Source: Methylovirgula sp. 4M-Z18
GTDB taxonomy: Bacteria; Pseudomonadota; Alphaproteobacteria; Rhizobiales; Beijerinckiaceae
Length of the DNA: 64,000 nt
Direction: 5' to 3'
NCBI RefSeq assembly: GCF_037890675.1
Contig: NZ_CP149574.1
Span: forward strand, 3,696,874-3,760,873
Shown: in pieces, positions 40,602 through 49,063 of the stretch
How the letters are laid out: each line of letters starts with the position of its first letter
How positions within the stretch are numbered: position 1 is the stretch's first letter
The notes under the pieces: model-generated
What the model saw: the letters and a program-made list of their open reading frames with translations, nothing else
Database searches by the model: none
Told to the model about the DNA's origin: nothing
Translations under genes and position numbers: made by a program

Positions 40602-41729
40602 CTAATCGAAAAGCTCCGCGATGACTTCTTCCGCTATGGCAAAGGATGTGCTTGCGCCAGTGCCGCTGGTGATGATGACAATTCTTAAATCTTCCGCCGG
40701 CCGATCTATCAGCATCAGACGGTCATCGGCCGATGCATAGGTGCCCGTCCAGCGCTCGAGAACTTGCGGCGCCGGCCCATGAAAGACGCGGGCATATTCG
40801 TCGAGAATGAGATCGTCGACAAAGCTCGGCGCGAAAGGCGGTGGCGTCGGCGCATAATGATGGGAATCTCCCACCACGAAAGATCCATCGGCGCTGCGCA
40901 CGACGATGAGATGAACGCCCTGCCGGATATGTTCGCCCTGTTCGGCCAACAGTTTCTGCCGAAGCGCCTTTGCCGCCGGAAGCTCCGCATAGCCGAGATA
41001 ACGGATGAGGCCGAGATCGGACATGACGGCCGGCATGTTTTCATCGACTTGCGGCGGCTTGACCCGCAACATGTGCAGGAGGCAACGCTGCAAGCCGTAA
41101 GCGGCGATCCGGTCGGGGTGCAGGGTGCGGAAATCGTCGCCCGGACACACGACGATCGCATCGGCGTGGATGGTTCCGCGGCTCGTCTCGAGCTTTGGCG
41201 GGGAGGCACTGTGGACCGCCGTTTCGCGCAAGAATGTCACGCCATGGTGCTCGGCAAGATAGGCCGCAAGTTGGGGAATCGCTTCGCGCGACTCGACCCG
41301 GATTTCGTGCGGGCTATAGAGGGCGCCCGCGAAGTGTTCGGTCAGCAATCCATCGCCATAGGCTGCGATCTGATGGGCCTGCAAAAGCCGGCAATCGGCC
41401 CCCATGTCGGTCGCGGCAAATGCCTCCAGCACGTCAAGCGCCTCGTGCCGGCGCGCGATGGTCAGGAGGCCGCGCTGCAACACCGGAATATGTGCCGCCG
41501 AAGCGACTTCGAGCCATATGTCGCGCGACCGCATGGCGCGCTGCCAACACGCGCCGCTTTGCTGTCCGGTGACCGTGATAAAGCCAAAGTTGCGGATCGA
41601 GGCCCCGTTCGCCTGCGCATCACGGTCGATGACCACGACACGCTTCCCCTTGCGCGCGGCCGCCAAGGCATGCGCAAGACCGCAGATGCCCGCGCCGACG
41701 ACGCCTAAGTCGAATGAGGAAGATTGCAT
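40602..41729 (-). CDS. FAD-dependent aminophosphonate oxidoreductase (TIGR03364-like, PbfC/PbfD type)
   Basis: This 375-residue flavoprotein of the DAO family has the N-terminal motif DLGVVGAGICGLAHALAAA, RNFGFITVTGQ and the C-terminal FAD-contacting segment IITSGTGASTSFAIAEE. The family travels with phosphonatase genes, and members are reported to oxidise AEP or N-methyl-AEP to phosphonoacetaldehyde. Here that would replace the missing PhnW. I start it at 41729, as the longer frame (to 41885) has no homology before the FAD motif and the upstream promoter element fits this start. It is the first gene of the cluster, 102 bases before phnX. Confidence 0.78.
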   Translation of the reverse strand: MQSSSFDLGVVGAGICGLAHALAAARKGKRVVVIDRDAQANGASIRNFGFITVTGQQSGACWQRAMRSRDIWLEVASAAHIPVLQRGLLTIARRHEALDVLEAFAATDMGADCRLLQAHQIAAYGDGLLTEHFAGALYSPHEIRVESREAIPQLAAYLAEHHGVTFLRETAVHSASPPKLETSRGTIHADAIVVCPGDDFRTLHPDRIAAYGLQRCLLHMLRVKPPQVDENMPAVMSDLGLIRYLGYAELPAAKALRQKLLAEQGEHIRQGVHLIVVRSADGSFVVGDSHHYAPTPPPFAPSFVDDLILDEYARVFHGPAPQVLERWTGTYASADDRLMLIDRPAEDLRIVIITSGTGASTSFAIAEEVIAELFD

Positions 41730-41768
41730 CCAACCGTGCCCGGAGACCAAAGATGCGCGGAAGCTAGA

Positions 41769-41793
41769 AGCGCTCCGTGAACTTTGTGTGACA
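41769..41793 (-). promoter_or_regulatory. PhoB-like activator box and -10 element of the phosphonate operon
   Basis: The minus strand reads TGTCACACAAAGTTCA (41793-41778), matching the phnS element at 13 of 16 positions. TTCTAGC follows at the same offset as TTCTAAC there. It stands 48 bases before the flavoenzyme start, against 49 at phnS. The remaining bases up to 42016 show no gene I would defend. Confidence 0.5.
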
Positions 41794-42016
41794 TTGTGAT
41801 TACGTAGCGGGAGAATGTATCGCACATGTTTCCATAGCGGAAGACCGTCGTGCGACATGGCCCCACGGCCCTTGCCGCTTGGCAAAAACAGCCTCCATAA
41901 AGGAAGAACAAAATATATCAGAAAAATGGCGGCGGACGCAGCAGGCGGAGCATTTCATTGCCTCGCGGCAAGATCCAGGACGGTGGGACGAAGCCGAGAG
42001 CGCCGAATATCTATTT

Positions 42017-42871
42017 TTACACTGGATTATATTGGCGATACATCAACGGCTCGGTTGGTTTGCGCTTCCGCTTCAGATCACTGAAACGGCAAACTTGGCG
42101 GACCTCGCACTGCCGGTATCCCGACACATCAAACGCGAGGTGTGGACGCGGCAGCACATCTTGCACCTCATCGGTCACGACAAGGGAGATCTGCGCCGCT
42201 CCGCGCGCGGTGAGATCTGTCGTCACTTGCGTCCATAAATCGTCGTCCGAAGGATCATTGACCCAGAGCCCGAGCAGATCGCTTGATCCGTCAGGCTGAA
42301 AGCCCAAGCCGAAATGGACCGGCCGCGTTCTTGTCAATTCCCGCTCCCGCGTCGTCGTCGGGAATATGCCGAACAACATGATGGAATAGAGCGGCGCCAA
42401 AGGTCGATTCTGCCAATCGCGGATGACACTCAGAACCGCATCGATGACGCGCGGCGCCAAATCCCGAGGCAATTGAAAATCGTACAAGTCAGAGATGATT
42501 TCGTCGAACTCGGCAACATGGCGGCCATGGGCATATGTCGTCAGGATACGGTCGGTGAAGCCATAAAAATGCTGCCGATTGAGAGGCAGCAGCAACGGTT
42601 CAAATCGGCCTGCGCGATCTCGCGGCATGCGAATAACGACTTTCTCGCCGACGTCGCTCCATATGCTCCGCTTCCAGTGGCCGTTTCTGGTGTTCTTTCT
42701 TCTCGCCCTGGCCTCATATTCCATATGGTGGTTGAGTTCTGCGTTCAATATCGCTTCGATCAGCGTGACCGCCATTTGGATGCAGGCCGCGTAAGGGAAA
42801 AGCCGCGCACGCCAATCTTGCGTCAACAATTCTGCAGCTAATGCTAGTGCCTGTGACTCGCCGGCCATCAT
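42017..42871 (-). pseudogene. Truncated IS256/Mutator-type transposase lacking a catalytic residue
   Basis: About 284 residues align with the first two thirds of IS256-family transposases: LIEAILNAELNHHM, KNTRNGHWKRSI, IRMPRDRAGRFEPLLLP, ILTTYAHGRHVAEFDEII and VIDAVLSVIRDWQNRPLAPLY. The first catalytic Asp, expected right after PLYSIMLF, is replaced by Gly (FGIF for a usual LDAI), and the C-terminal third with the last catalytic Glu is missing. The second Asp (TDEVQD) may remain. The frame is otherwise unbroken, so either decay is recent or the protein is kept as a DNA-binding domain. The ATG at 42871 has AGGA 6 bases ahead; the frame extends to 42961. I found no terminal inverted repeats. 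Confidence 0.75.
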
Positions 42872-42961
42872 ATCCGTTCCTGAAAATGTCTCGAGTGACT
42901 TTGGCGACATATCAAGCGCTGCGGAAAAGCGTGCCGCGATGCCCTTCACAGATGGCCGCAT

Positions 42962-43539
42962 TCAGAGCCGAAGCGCCGCAAACGTAAGGCAAGCTATTTC
43001 TTGGCCGGGACGAATTGCACGAAGCGAGGCGAATGGGCCATGTCCGACGTCCGGAGGGCGAGTCTGGCGCGTCGGTCTTCGTGTTGGATGTCAAAAGCAT
43101 ACCATTCTCCCCAACGTTGTGTCAGCTGCCCTGTCGCTCCCCGTGCAATCTGTCGAGAATGAAAAACTTCTGAGTCTAAAGACAGATCTCTGAAAAACCT
43201 CACCCAATATGAGCTTTTACGCCTATTAAATAAGTCCAGAGGAATCGGGCGACTTTGTGGCGGCATGGCCAAAGCATCACGAACCGGCAGCGAAGCGGCG
43301 CCTGGAATTTTTGCAGTGCGAATAGGAGCGAACCGATTAGTCGCGCCAGCACAGGCTGGTGGACTCTCTCGGTGTGCAGCAGCTTTTATCTGAGAGATAG
43401 CGATCCGGCAGCGTTGCTCGGCTCTAGTCACGCGATGGCACCGGCCGCAGCCGACGAGCGAGGCTTGCATTCCCTAAAGTGCGATCCGACTTTCCCGCAC
43501 AGGCGGTATTTTGTGTGGCAATTGTGCGCCGCCAGTGCC
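42962..43539. other. Intergenic stretch between the transposase relic and the DMT transporter
   Basis: A 578-base region of uneven composition, AT-richer around 43130-43230. Apart from one weak minus-strand reading frame (42994-43266) I see no gene, RNA or repeat in it. It probably includes debris from the insertion event. Confidence 0.4.
42994..43266 (-). CDS. Possible small protein of unknown function
   Basis: From an ATG at 43266 this frame encodes 90 residues, starting PPQSRPIPLDLFN and rich in Arg and aromatic residues, with RWGEWYAFDIQHEDRR and RFVQFVPAKK at the end. It has no ribosome site, no recognised family and stands beside a transposon relic. It may be a fragment of a broken gene. 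Confidence 0.25.
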   Translation of the reverse strand: MPPQSRPIPLDLFNRRKSSYWVRFFRDLSLDSEVFHSRQIARGATGQLTQRWGEWYAFDIQHEDRRARLALRTSDMAHSPRFVQFVPAKK

Positions 43540-44466
43540 TCACGACGCAGACGCACGCTCCCGAGACCAAAGGTAGAGGCCGGAAGCTATGACGATCGCC
43601 GCTCCTAAGAGCGACATGCCATCGGGCAGGTCGCCGAAAACCAGGTAACCCAACAGGCCCATCCAAACAATCTGCGTGTAGAAGAACGGCGCCAGCACCG
43701 AGGCTGGCGCGCGTTCGTGCGCCCAGATCAAGAGAAGATGCGCAACAATGGCGCCGAACCCCATGAACAGCATGAGGGCGATCGTGGTCGCATCGGGCGG
43801 CGTTTGCCAAAACCAGTAGAGCAACGGCGAGGTCAGCACGACGCCGGCAAAGGTGGAATAGATCATCGTCGTGTGCGCGGGGTCATAGCGGGCGCAAAGA
43901 CGCGTCATCATGACATAACCGGCGTAAGCGAAAACACCCAGGATCGAGAGAATGGCGGCGGGATGCATGGCCCCGATCCCCGGCCGCACGACCACGAGAA
44001 CACCGGCGAAACCAATGGCAATGGCGGTGATCTGGTGTCGCCCAACCTTCTCGCCGAGGATGGGCCCCGCGAGAAGCGCCACGAGAAGCGGCAGCGAGAA
44101 ATTGATCGCCGTCGTTTCGGTCAATTGCAAATAGCGCAAGGCAAAGAAATTCAGCGCCGTCGACAACAACATCAGCAACGACCGCAGAAGCTGCAGGCCT
44201 GGACGGCGGCTGACCAATAATGCCGGCGAGCGCACAGGATTGGCGACGATGAGCGACAAGACCAGCGCGACCGCATAGCGCGCCCAGATCACTTCGACAG
44301 TCGGGATCACATGGTTCAACCATTTTGCCGAGGTGTCCATGCATGAAAAGCCGACCATCGTGCCGCACACGAGCAAGATGCCGAAACGACGCTGGCGCCT
44401 TTCCCGCGCATCCGCACCACCGGAGTCGTCAACGGCCGACGAAGTGCTCAGGCTGGATGCGCTCAT
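43540..44466 (-). CDS. DMT-superfamily (EamA) permease
   Basis: This 308-residue protein consists of two EamA repeats of five helices each. After a cytoplasmic N-terminus it shows GTMVGFSCMDTSAKWLNH, the entry of the first repeat, and AAILSILGVFAYAGYVMMTRL, that of the second. Members export amino acids, metabolites or drugs. The gene follows the ureohydrolase gene on the same strand with a 179-base gap, too loose to call an operon. Confidence 0.88.
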   Translation of the reverse strand: MSASSLSTSSAVDDSGGADARERRQRRFGILLVCGTMVGFSCMDTSAKWLNHVIPTVEVIWARYAVALVLSLIVANPVRSPALLVSRRPGLQLLRSLLMLLSTALNFFALRYLQLTETTAINFSLPLLVALLAGPILGEKVGRHQITAIAIGFAGVLVVVRPGIGAMHPAAILSILGVFAYAGYVMMTRLCARYDPAHTTMIYSTFAGVVLTSPLLYWFWQTPPDATTIALMLFMGFGAIVAHLLLIWAHERAPASVLAPFFYTQIVWMGLLGYLVFGDLPDGMSLLGAAIVIASGLYLWSRERASAS

Positions 44467-44645
44467 GGGCTCTTTTCTGGTTTCTGCAATTGTTCAAGCC
44501 GCTTAAGGGCACGATCTGCACACTCTATCGCCCGCAAAACTGGCATGCCAGCCTGCGCGCCATATGTTTTCGGAACTCAAGCATTGACAAAAACGCGCGT
44601 CTGCGCGCGTTCGTGAGCGCACGATCAACCGTTGGCGCCCGTCCC

Positions 44646-45614
44646 CTATCGTCGGTCAGCCTGACGGGCGAGGACACCGAGCGTGGTCGTAATGAGCCGG
44701 GCGAGAGTCAAAGCGCCGATGTCGTCGATATCCCGTTCCGGCATGAACTCCACGAAGTCGGCGGCGGCGATCCGTCCCCGCCCAGCCGCTCCCTTGATGA
44801 GATCGACGACCTGATAATAGGTCAGCCCGCCCGGCGCTCGCCCAATCACGCCCGGGATCAAAGCGGGATCGAGTGCGTCCGCATCGACGCAGAGGACAAT
44901 CTGGCTTCCGTCCGGGATGAGGTCGAGTGCAGCCTCGATCCCCCTCTTATGGAGGTCGTAAGCCGGCACGAATTTGACACCCCATGCCAAGGCGTCCTCA
45001 TAATCGGCGGTCGCTGCCGATCCAATCCCTCGCGCCCCGACCTGGACGATGCGCTCGATGTGGGGCATCTCGGATGCGCGGCGCATCGTCGAGGAAAGGC
45101 CCAGCCGCTCGCCCATATGGATCTCGCGCCAGTCGATATGCGCATCAATCTGCAAGATCGTGTATTTCCGATGATCTCCCGCATGCGCGAGCGCATCGAT
45201 CATCGGGATCGGAATGGAATCATCGCCGCCAAGCAGGACCGGTACCGCATTGCGGGCAAGGACCGTTGCCACGGCGGCGCGGATGACATCGCGGTTGCCG
45301 GCCGGATCGGCCTCGTCGAAAGGAAGGTTGCCGCAATCCGCGGCCATCAGATGCGCAGCCGGAAAGACGGCCCCTCCACTGTCGAAGTCATGGCGATCGA
45401 TATTGGCGGCCAGCGAAGCGGTGACACGCCGCAGCGCATCCGGCGCATGACGGCAATAGGCGCCGACAGACGCATAAGGCGTCGCGCAAGGGGCGCCGAT
45501 CACCGCGATCGGCGCGGCGAGCGTGTCGAGATCGGAGCAGGCTGGCAGTCCAAGAAAGGTGCGTGTTTCCGCGGGCGCACCGAAAAGTGCGCCAAGATCC
45601 GGTTTTTCGTTCAT
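44646..45614 (-). CDS. Ureohydrolase (arginase/agmatinase fold) with an atypical metal motif
   Basis: This 322-residue protein carries the ureohydrolase motifs IDAHIDWR and CVDADALDP, whose aspartates and histidine bind the two manganese ions. The first motif, normally GGDHS, reads GGDDSIPIP, so the metal-ligand histidine is an aspartate. The loop after DAHID is also unlike agmatinase (HMGERLGLSS). It may hydrolyse agmatine, a guanidino acid or guanidine, or have lost the reaction. A later VEFMPERD is the usual position of the catalytic Glu. The ATG at 45614 has GGA 8 bases ahead; the frame extends to 45650. Confidence 0.78.
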   Translation of the reverse strand: MNEKPDLGALFGAPAETRTFLGLPACSDLDTLAAPIAVIGAPCATPYASVGAYCRHAPDALRRVTASLAANIDRHDFDSGGAVFPAAHLMAADCGNLPFDEADPAGNRDVIRAAVATVLARNAVPVLLGGDDSIPIPMIDALAHAGDHRKYTILQIDAHIDWREIHMGERLGLSSTMRRASEMPHIERIVQVGARGIGSAATADYEDALAWGVKFVPAYDLHKRGIEAALDLIPDGSQIVLCVDADALDPALIPGVIGRAPGGLTYYQVVDLIKGAAGRGRIAAADFVEFMPERDIDDIGALTLARLITTTLGVLARQADRR

Positions 45615-45712
45615 GACATTTTTCCACGGCAAGGCATCAGCGGGACTCAAACATCAGTCCGCGCCGGATGCAAACCCTCCGCGAAGGGGCGATAGCGAAG
45701 AAAAAAGATGGC

Positions 45713-47353
45713 TCAACTCTCGAATCGGAACGCCCGCGCCCCGCGCCATGCATGGGAAATCCCATGGCTTGACGCCAGCAGAATGCGATCCTGCAGGTGG
45801 ATTAATAGCCGCTCGACGACGCGGCATGCCTGTTCAGCATCCATGTGTTCACCGGGTTCGTCGAGCAGAATCACCGGAAGCGGGCTCAGAAAAGCGCGCG
45901 CGAGGTTCAGCCGCTGCGCCTCGCCCAACGATAGAGAGCTCTGGGTAATCCATCCGTCAAGCCCGCCCGCCGCGCGGACCCGCCCGCTCAGCTCGACCGC
46001 ATCGAGCGCTTCCCAGCATTCAGCATCGCTCGCCGCCGGCGCGAACAGGTTCTCGCGGACGGTGTCGGACAGAATGGCCGCGTCGTGCAGGCTCAGGTGT
46101 ACAAGCCGTTGACGCGCAGATGGCGGCAGCGCGGCGCCGTCGCCGAGCACCTCTCCGCTTCCGTCCGCAGCCAGCCATCCGGCGACTTGTTTCAAGAAGG
46201 ACGTCTTGCCGCAGCCGCTCGGACCGCTCAGGACAATCGGCTGTCCAGCTTGCAGCACGAGATCCACTTTGCCAAAGAGCGGGCGGCCGTCCGGCGCGCA
46301 GCGTTGCAGCTTGACGATTTCCAGTTTGCGCAGACGCGACGGTGTAGGACGGCCAATCGCAACGGTGGTGTGTGGCCCGCCCGTCCATGCGTGCAACGCC
46401 TTGCTGGCGGCGTCTTGCTTGATGCGTGCGAGGAGAATGCGTGAGGCGCCTTGCCCCGCCTCCCCCAAAGCCAACCATGCGAAAGCAACAAAAGCGGTTG
46501 GAAGCAAAGCCTGCATGCGATGGCCATCCAGCCAGGCCGCGGCTAAAACGCTGAAGGCCGCCACGGGTCCGATGAAGCTGACAACGAAATCAAAATTGGC
46601 CCCCTGACGCCGGAGCCGAAGGATCTCGTCGCCAGCTTCCGAAAAGCCTGCGAACGAGGCCTTCAGCGCGGCCGCCCAGGCGTGTTCCGCGCGCAGCGGA
46701 ACGGCAGCGGCGAGACCGGCTCCGAGCCGACCCGCGGCAATGCGCCGTATCTGCCGCACCGCATGCCAAGAATTCGTCGCGCGCGGGAAAGATCGACGCG
46801 CGCAGGCGACCTCAATCAGCAAGGCCGGAAGGATTGTGACCAGTGCAAGCGGCGCGACGACAAGCGTCGCCGCGACGAGCACGGCGAGGCCGCAGGCAAA
46901 TGCCATCACTGGAAGATCGATCCGCAGTTTGGCATAGTCTACATCCTCGACATCGTCGATGAAGTCGGCGAGGCGATCCTGATCGCCGAGTTGCCAACTC
47001 GCACTGCGCACCTTCGGCGCGGCCGCCATTGCGGAAAACAGCGCGGCACGGCGCGATACCTGATCGAGCAAGGCCGCCTTGTGGCCTGCGAGGCGCTCAC
47101 CGTATTTCGCAGCGGTCCGGGTCAAGGCGAACAGTCGCACCAGCGCTGCGGGAATATGGAAATTGAACGTGTAGGCGGCGCCGCCCGCACCGGCCAGCGC
47201 CACTGCGCCGAGAAACCAAATCGAAACACCAGTGAGCAGAATGCCTGCGAATAGCGCCGCGACGGCAAGCAGTGCAGTGAGCCGCCACCATGAGACCGAT
47301 TTATCGGCTATTTCGGCGTTTCGATCGGGATTGCCGAAAGTGAATAGGCTCAT
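45713..47353 (-). CDS. cydC: CydC-like half of the heterodimeric ABC exporter for cytochrome bd assembly
   Basis: This 546-residue protein has six membrane helices (about 25-290) with ALTRTAAKYGERLAGHKAAL, a CydC hallmark. Its ATPase domain has Walker A GPSGCGKT, signature LSLGEAQRLN and Walker B VILLDEPGEHMD. With CydD it exports cysteine and glutathione and is needed to assemble cytochrome bd. The signature is degenerate (SLGEA), as is common in one half of such pairs. It overlaps cydD by 4 bases. Confidence 0.9.
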   Translation of the reverse strand: MSLFTFGNPDRNAEIADKSVSWWRLTALLAVAALFAGILLTGVSIWFLGAVALAGAGGAAYTFNFHIPAALVRLFALTRTAAKYGERLAGHKAALLDQVSRRAALFSAMAAAPKVRSASWQLGDQDRLADFIDDVEDVDYAKLRIDLPVMAFACGLAVLVAATLVVAPLALVTILPALLIEVACARRSFPRATNSWHAVRQIRRIAAGRLGAGLAAAVPLRAEHAWAAALKASFAGFSEAGDEILRLRRQGANFDFVVSFIGPVAAFSVLAAAWLDGHRMQALLPTAFVAFAWLALGEAGQGASRILLARIKQDAASKALHAWTGGPHTTVAIGRPTPSRLRKLEIVKLQRCAPDGRPLFGKVDLVLQAGQPIVLSGPSGCGKTSFLKQVAGWLAADGSGEVLGDGAALPPSARQRLVHLSLHDAAILSDTVRENLFAPAASDAECWEALDAVELSGRVRAAGGLDGWITQSSLSLGEAQRLNLARAFLSPLPVILLDEPGEHMDAEQACRVVERLLIHLQDRILLASSHGISHAWRGARAFRFES

Positions 47354-48963
47354 AGGACGAGCTCCAGCGGGCTGACGATCTGCTCATCGAGATCCAAGAC
47401 AGATCCGGCCAATGCGCGCAGCGCAGGATCATGCGTGGCCACCACGACCAGCCGCTGGCGCGCACAATCGGACAAGGCCATGCGCACGCGAGCCGCATTG
47501 AACGGGTCGAGCTTGGCGGTCGGCTCGTCGGCGAAGACGGGGCGATCGGAGAGCAGCGCGCGGGCAATACCGATCCGCAGACGCTGTCCGCCGGACAGAT
47601 TTTCCCCGCCAGCCTTGACGAGGGCCTCGAGCCCACCGGGCAACAGGATGTCATCCAACAGCCCGACGCGACTGGCAGCCAGCATGAGTTTCGTTGGGCA
47701 GGGTCGAAGCCGGTTCCAGGCGAGTGCATGTGCAAGTGTGCCGGCTGGAACGTAGATCTCGGTAGAAATCCAATCGACGCCGGTTTCAGGGCTCGGTCCC
47801 GGTTCCGGCACACCTGACTCGCATAACGGTTCGATGCCCGCCAATCGCCGCAAGAGCGTCGATTTCCCCGATCCACTTTCTCCCACGATCGCGACCAATC
47901 CCTTCGACGGCAAGCGAAGGTCGGCGCCCATATGATCCAACGAAGGCCCAATCGAATCCGGCGCGCCCCGCCCCATCAGAAAATCGTCCATCGCCGCCGC
48001 AGCGGCACGGCCCTCTGCTTGGACATGATATTGTTCGGCATAGCGTCGAAAGGGAGAGAAGAACTCCGGCGCGAGCATCAGGACGAACAGGCTTTGCCAT
48101 AGGTGCATGTCGGAAAAGCCGGAAATGTGAACCAGTTTGAGATGGCCCAACCCGAGAAACACGGCGAGCACGGCGATGGATAATGAAGCAAAGAAGTCGA
48201 TGATGCCCGCATTCAGGAATGCCACTTTGAGCACGGCCATCGTGCTGGTGGCATAGGCCGCCATACGCACCACAAGCTTCTCCCGCTCGCGGTGGAACCC
48301 ATGGGCTGAAAGAATCGTCGGCAATGTGCGGATGCGATCCTCAAACTGGGCAGCTAGTTGGCCGAATGCTTTCTGCTGGTCGGCGGCGCGCGTGTGAATC
48401 GTACCGCCGACCAATGCGAAAAACACAATCATGATTGGCGTGGCAAGCAGCAGTGCAAGTGCAGCCTGCCATGAAACGGCGACAACGGTCGCCGCGATGA
48501 GCAGAGGGCCGATACCCAGCATCAAGGCCGCAACCCGATGACCGACAACGAGTGCCGCGATCGCGTCAGGATGCCGTTGCAGGCCGGCGATCAGCGCGCC
48601 AGCCGGCAACGCCTGGGCCGTGCGGGCAGGCATCGCCTCCAGGCTGCGCAGCGCCTCAGCGTGGACGGCTTCCGCGACACCGGCTTCCTCGATCGCTTGC
48701 CTGCGCTCGCCCAAGAGACCCGCGACTGCGGATAAGAAAAGGGCAACAACGCAAACCGTGGCGGCCGGGATCGAAAAGACGCCGGTTTCGATCATCTGGC
48801 CCGCCAGTACCGCAAGTGAAGCCGCGAACGACAGCCGGAACGCGGTGCGCACCAAATGCCATGTCAGCGTCGCCCGCATGCCTTGCGCACCGGCCGCCCG
48901 CGCGTGAACCAATGTGCGAGCCGCCCGCGCAGCGGCGTGAGGTTTGAGGGCGATCTCGTCCAT
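47350..48963 (-). CDS. cydD: CydD-like half of the heterodimeric ABC exporter for cytochrome bd assembly
   Basis: A half-transporter of 537 residues: membrane part up to about 310 with AAYATSTMAVLKVAFLNAGI, then an ATPase with [11 protein letters not shown], a canonical LSGGQRLRIGIARALLS and VFADEPTAKLD. I start it at 48963 (MDEIALK); the frame runs to 49011 over the promoter box. It is divergent from cydABX, sharing 100 bases that contain a FixK/FNR-like site, so oxidase and assembly factor should respond together to oxygen. Confidence 0.9.
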   Translation of the reverse strand: MDEIALKPHAAARAARTLVHARAAGAQGMRATLTWHLVRTAFRLSFAASLAVLAGQMIETGVFSIPAATVCVVALFLSAVAGLLGERRQAIEEAGVAEAVHAEALRSLEAMPARTAQALPAGALIAGLQRHPDAIAALVVGHRVAALMLGIGPLLIAATVVAVSWQAALALLLATPIMIVFFALVGGTIHTRAADQQKAFGQLAAQFEDRIRTLPTILSAHGFHREREKLVVRMAAYATSTMAVLKVAFLNAGIIDFFASLSIAVLAVFLGLGHLKLVHISGFSDMHLWQSLFVLMLAPEFFSPFRRYAEQYHVQAEGRAAAAAMDDFLMGRGAPDSIGPSLDHMGADLRLPSKGLVAIVGESGSGKSTLLRRLAGIEPLCESGVPEPGPSPETGVDWISTEIYVPAGTLAHALAWNRLRPCPTKLMLAASRVGLLDDILLPGGLEALVKAGGENLSGGQRLRIGIARALLSDRPVFADEPTAKLDPFNAARVRMALSDCARQRLVVVATHDPALRALAGSVLDLDEQIVSPLELVL

Positions 48964-48997
48964 GACCGCGTTCTGCCATGGCCGGGATCGTTGCGTT

Positions 48998-49011
48998 TTG
49001 ACCTGGATCAA
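48998..49011. promoter_or_regulatory. FixK/FNR-type box between cydD and cydA
   Basis: TTGACCTGGATCAA matches the consensus TTGAT-N4-ATCAA at nine of ten defined positions. Its centre is about 59 bases before the cydA ATG, and its right end is 48 bases from the cydD start. A FixK-type gene is encoded 4.8 kb downstream, so low-oxygen activation of cydABX (and perhaps cydDC) is a reasonable inference. Confidence 0.65.
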
Positions 49012-49063
49012 AGAGTTCGCACATGCGGGAGCCTATACCGCCGATAGCCAAAGGGAGCTGTCT

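Noticed and set aside
41879-42238. Plus-strand frame of 119 codons over the 3' end of the transposase relic
   Set aside because: The second half is antisense to recognisable transposase sequence and the first half has no known likeness; no ribosome site.
42017-42961. Intact insertion sequence
   Set aside because: The transposase lacks its C-terminal third and a catalytic Asp, and I could not find paired terminal inverted repeats or a target duplication.
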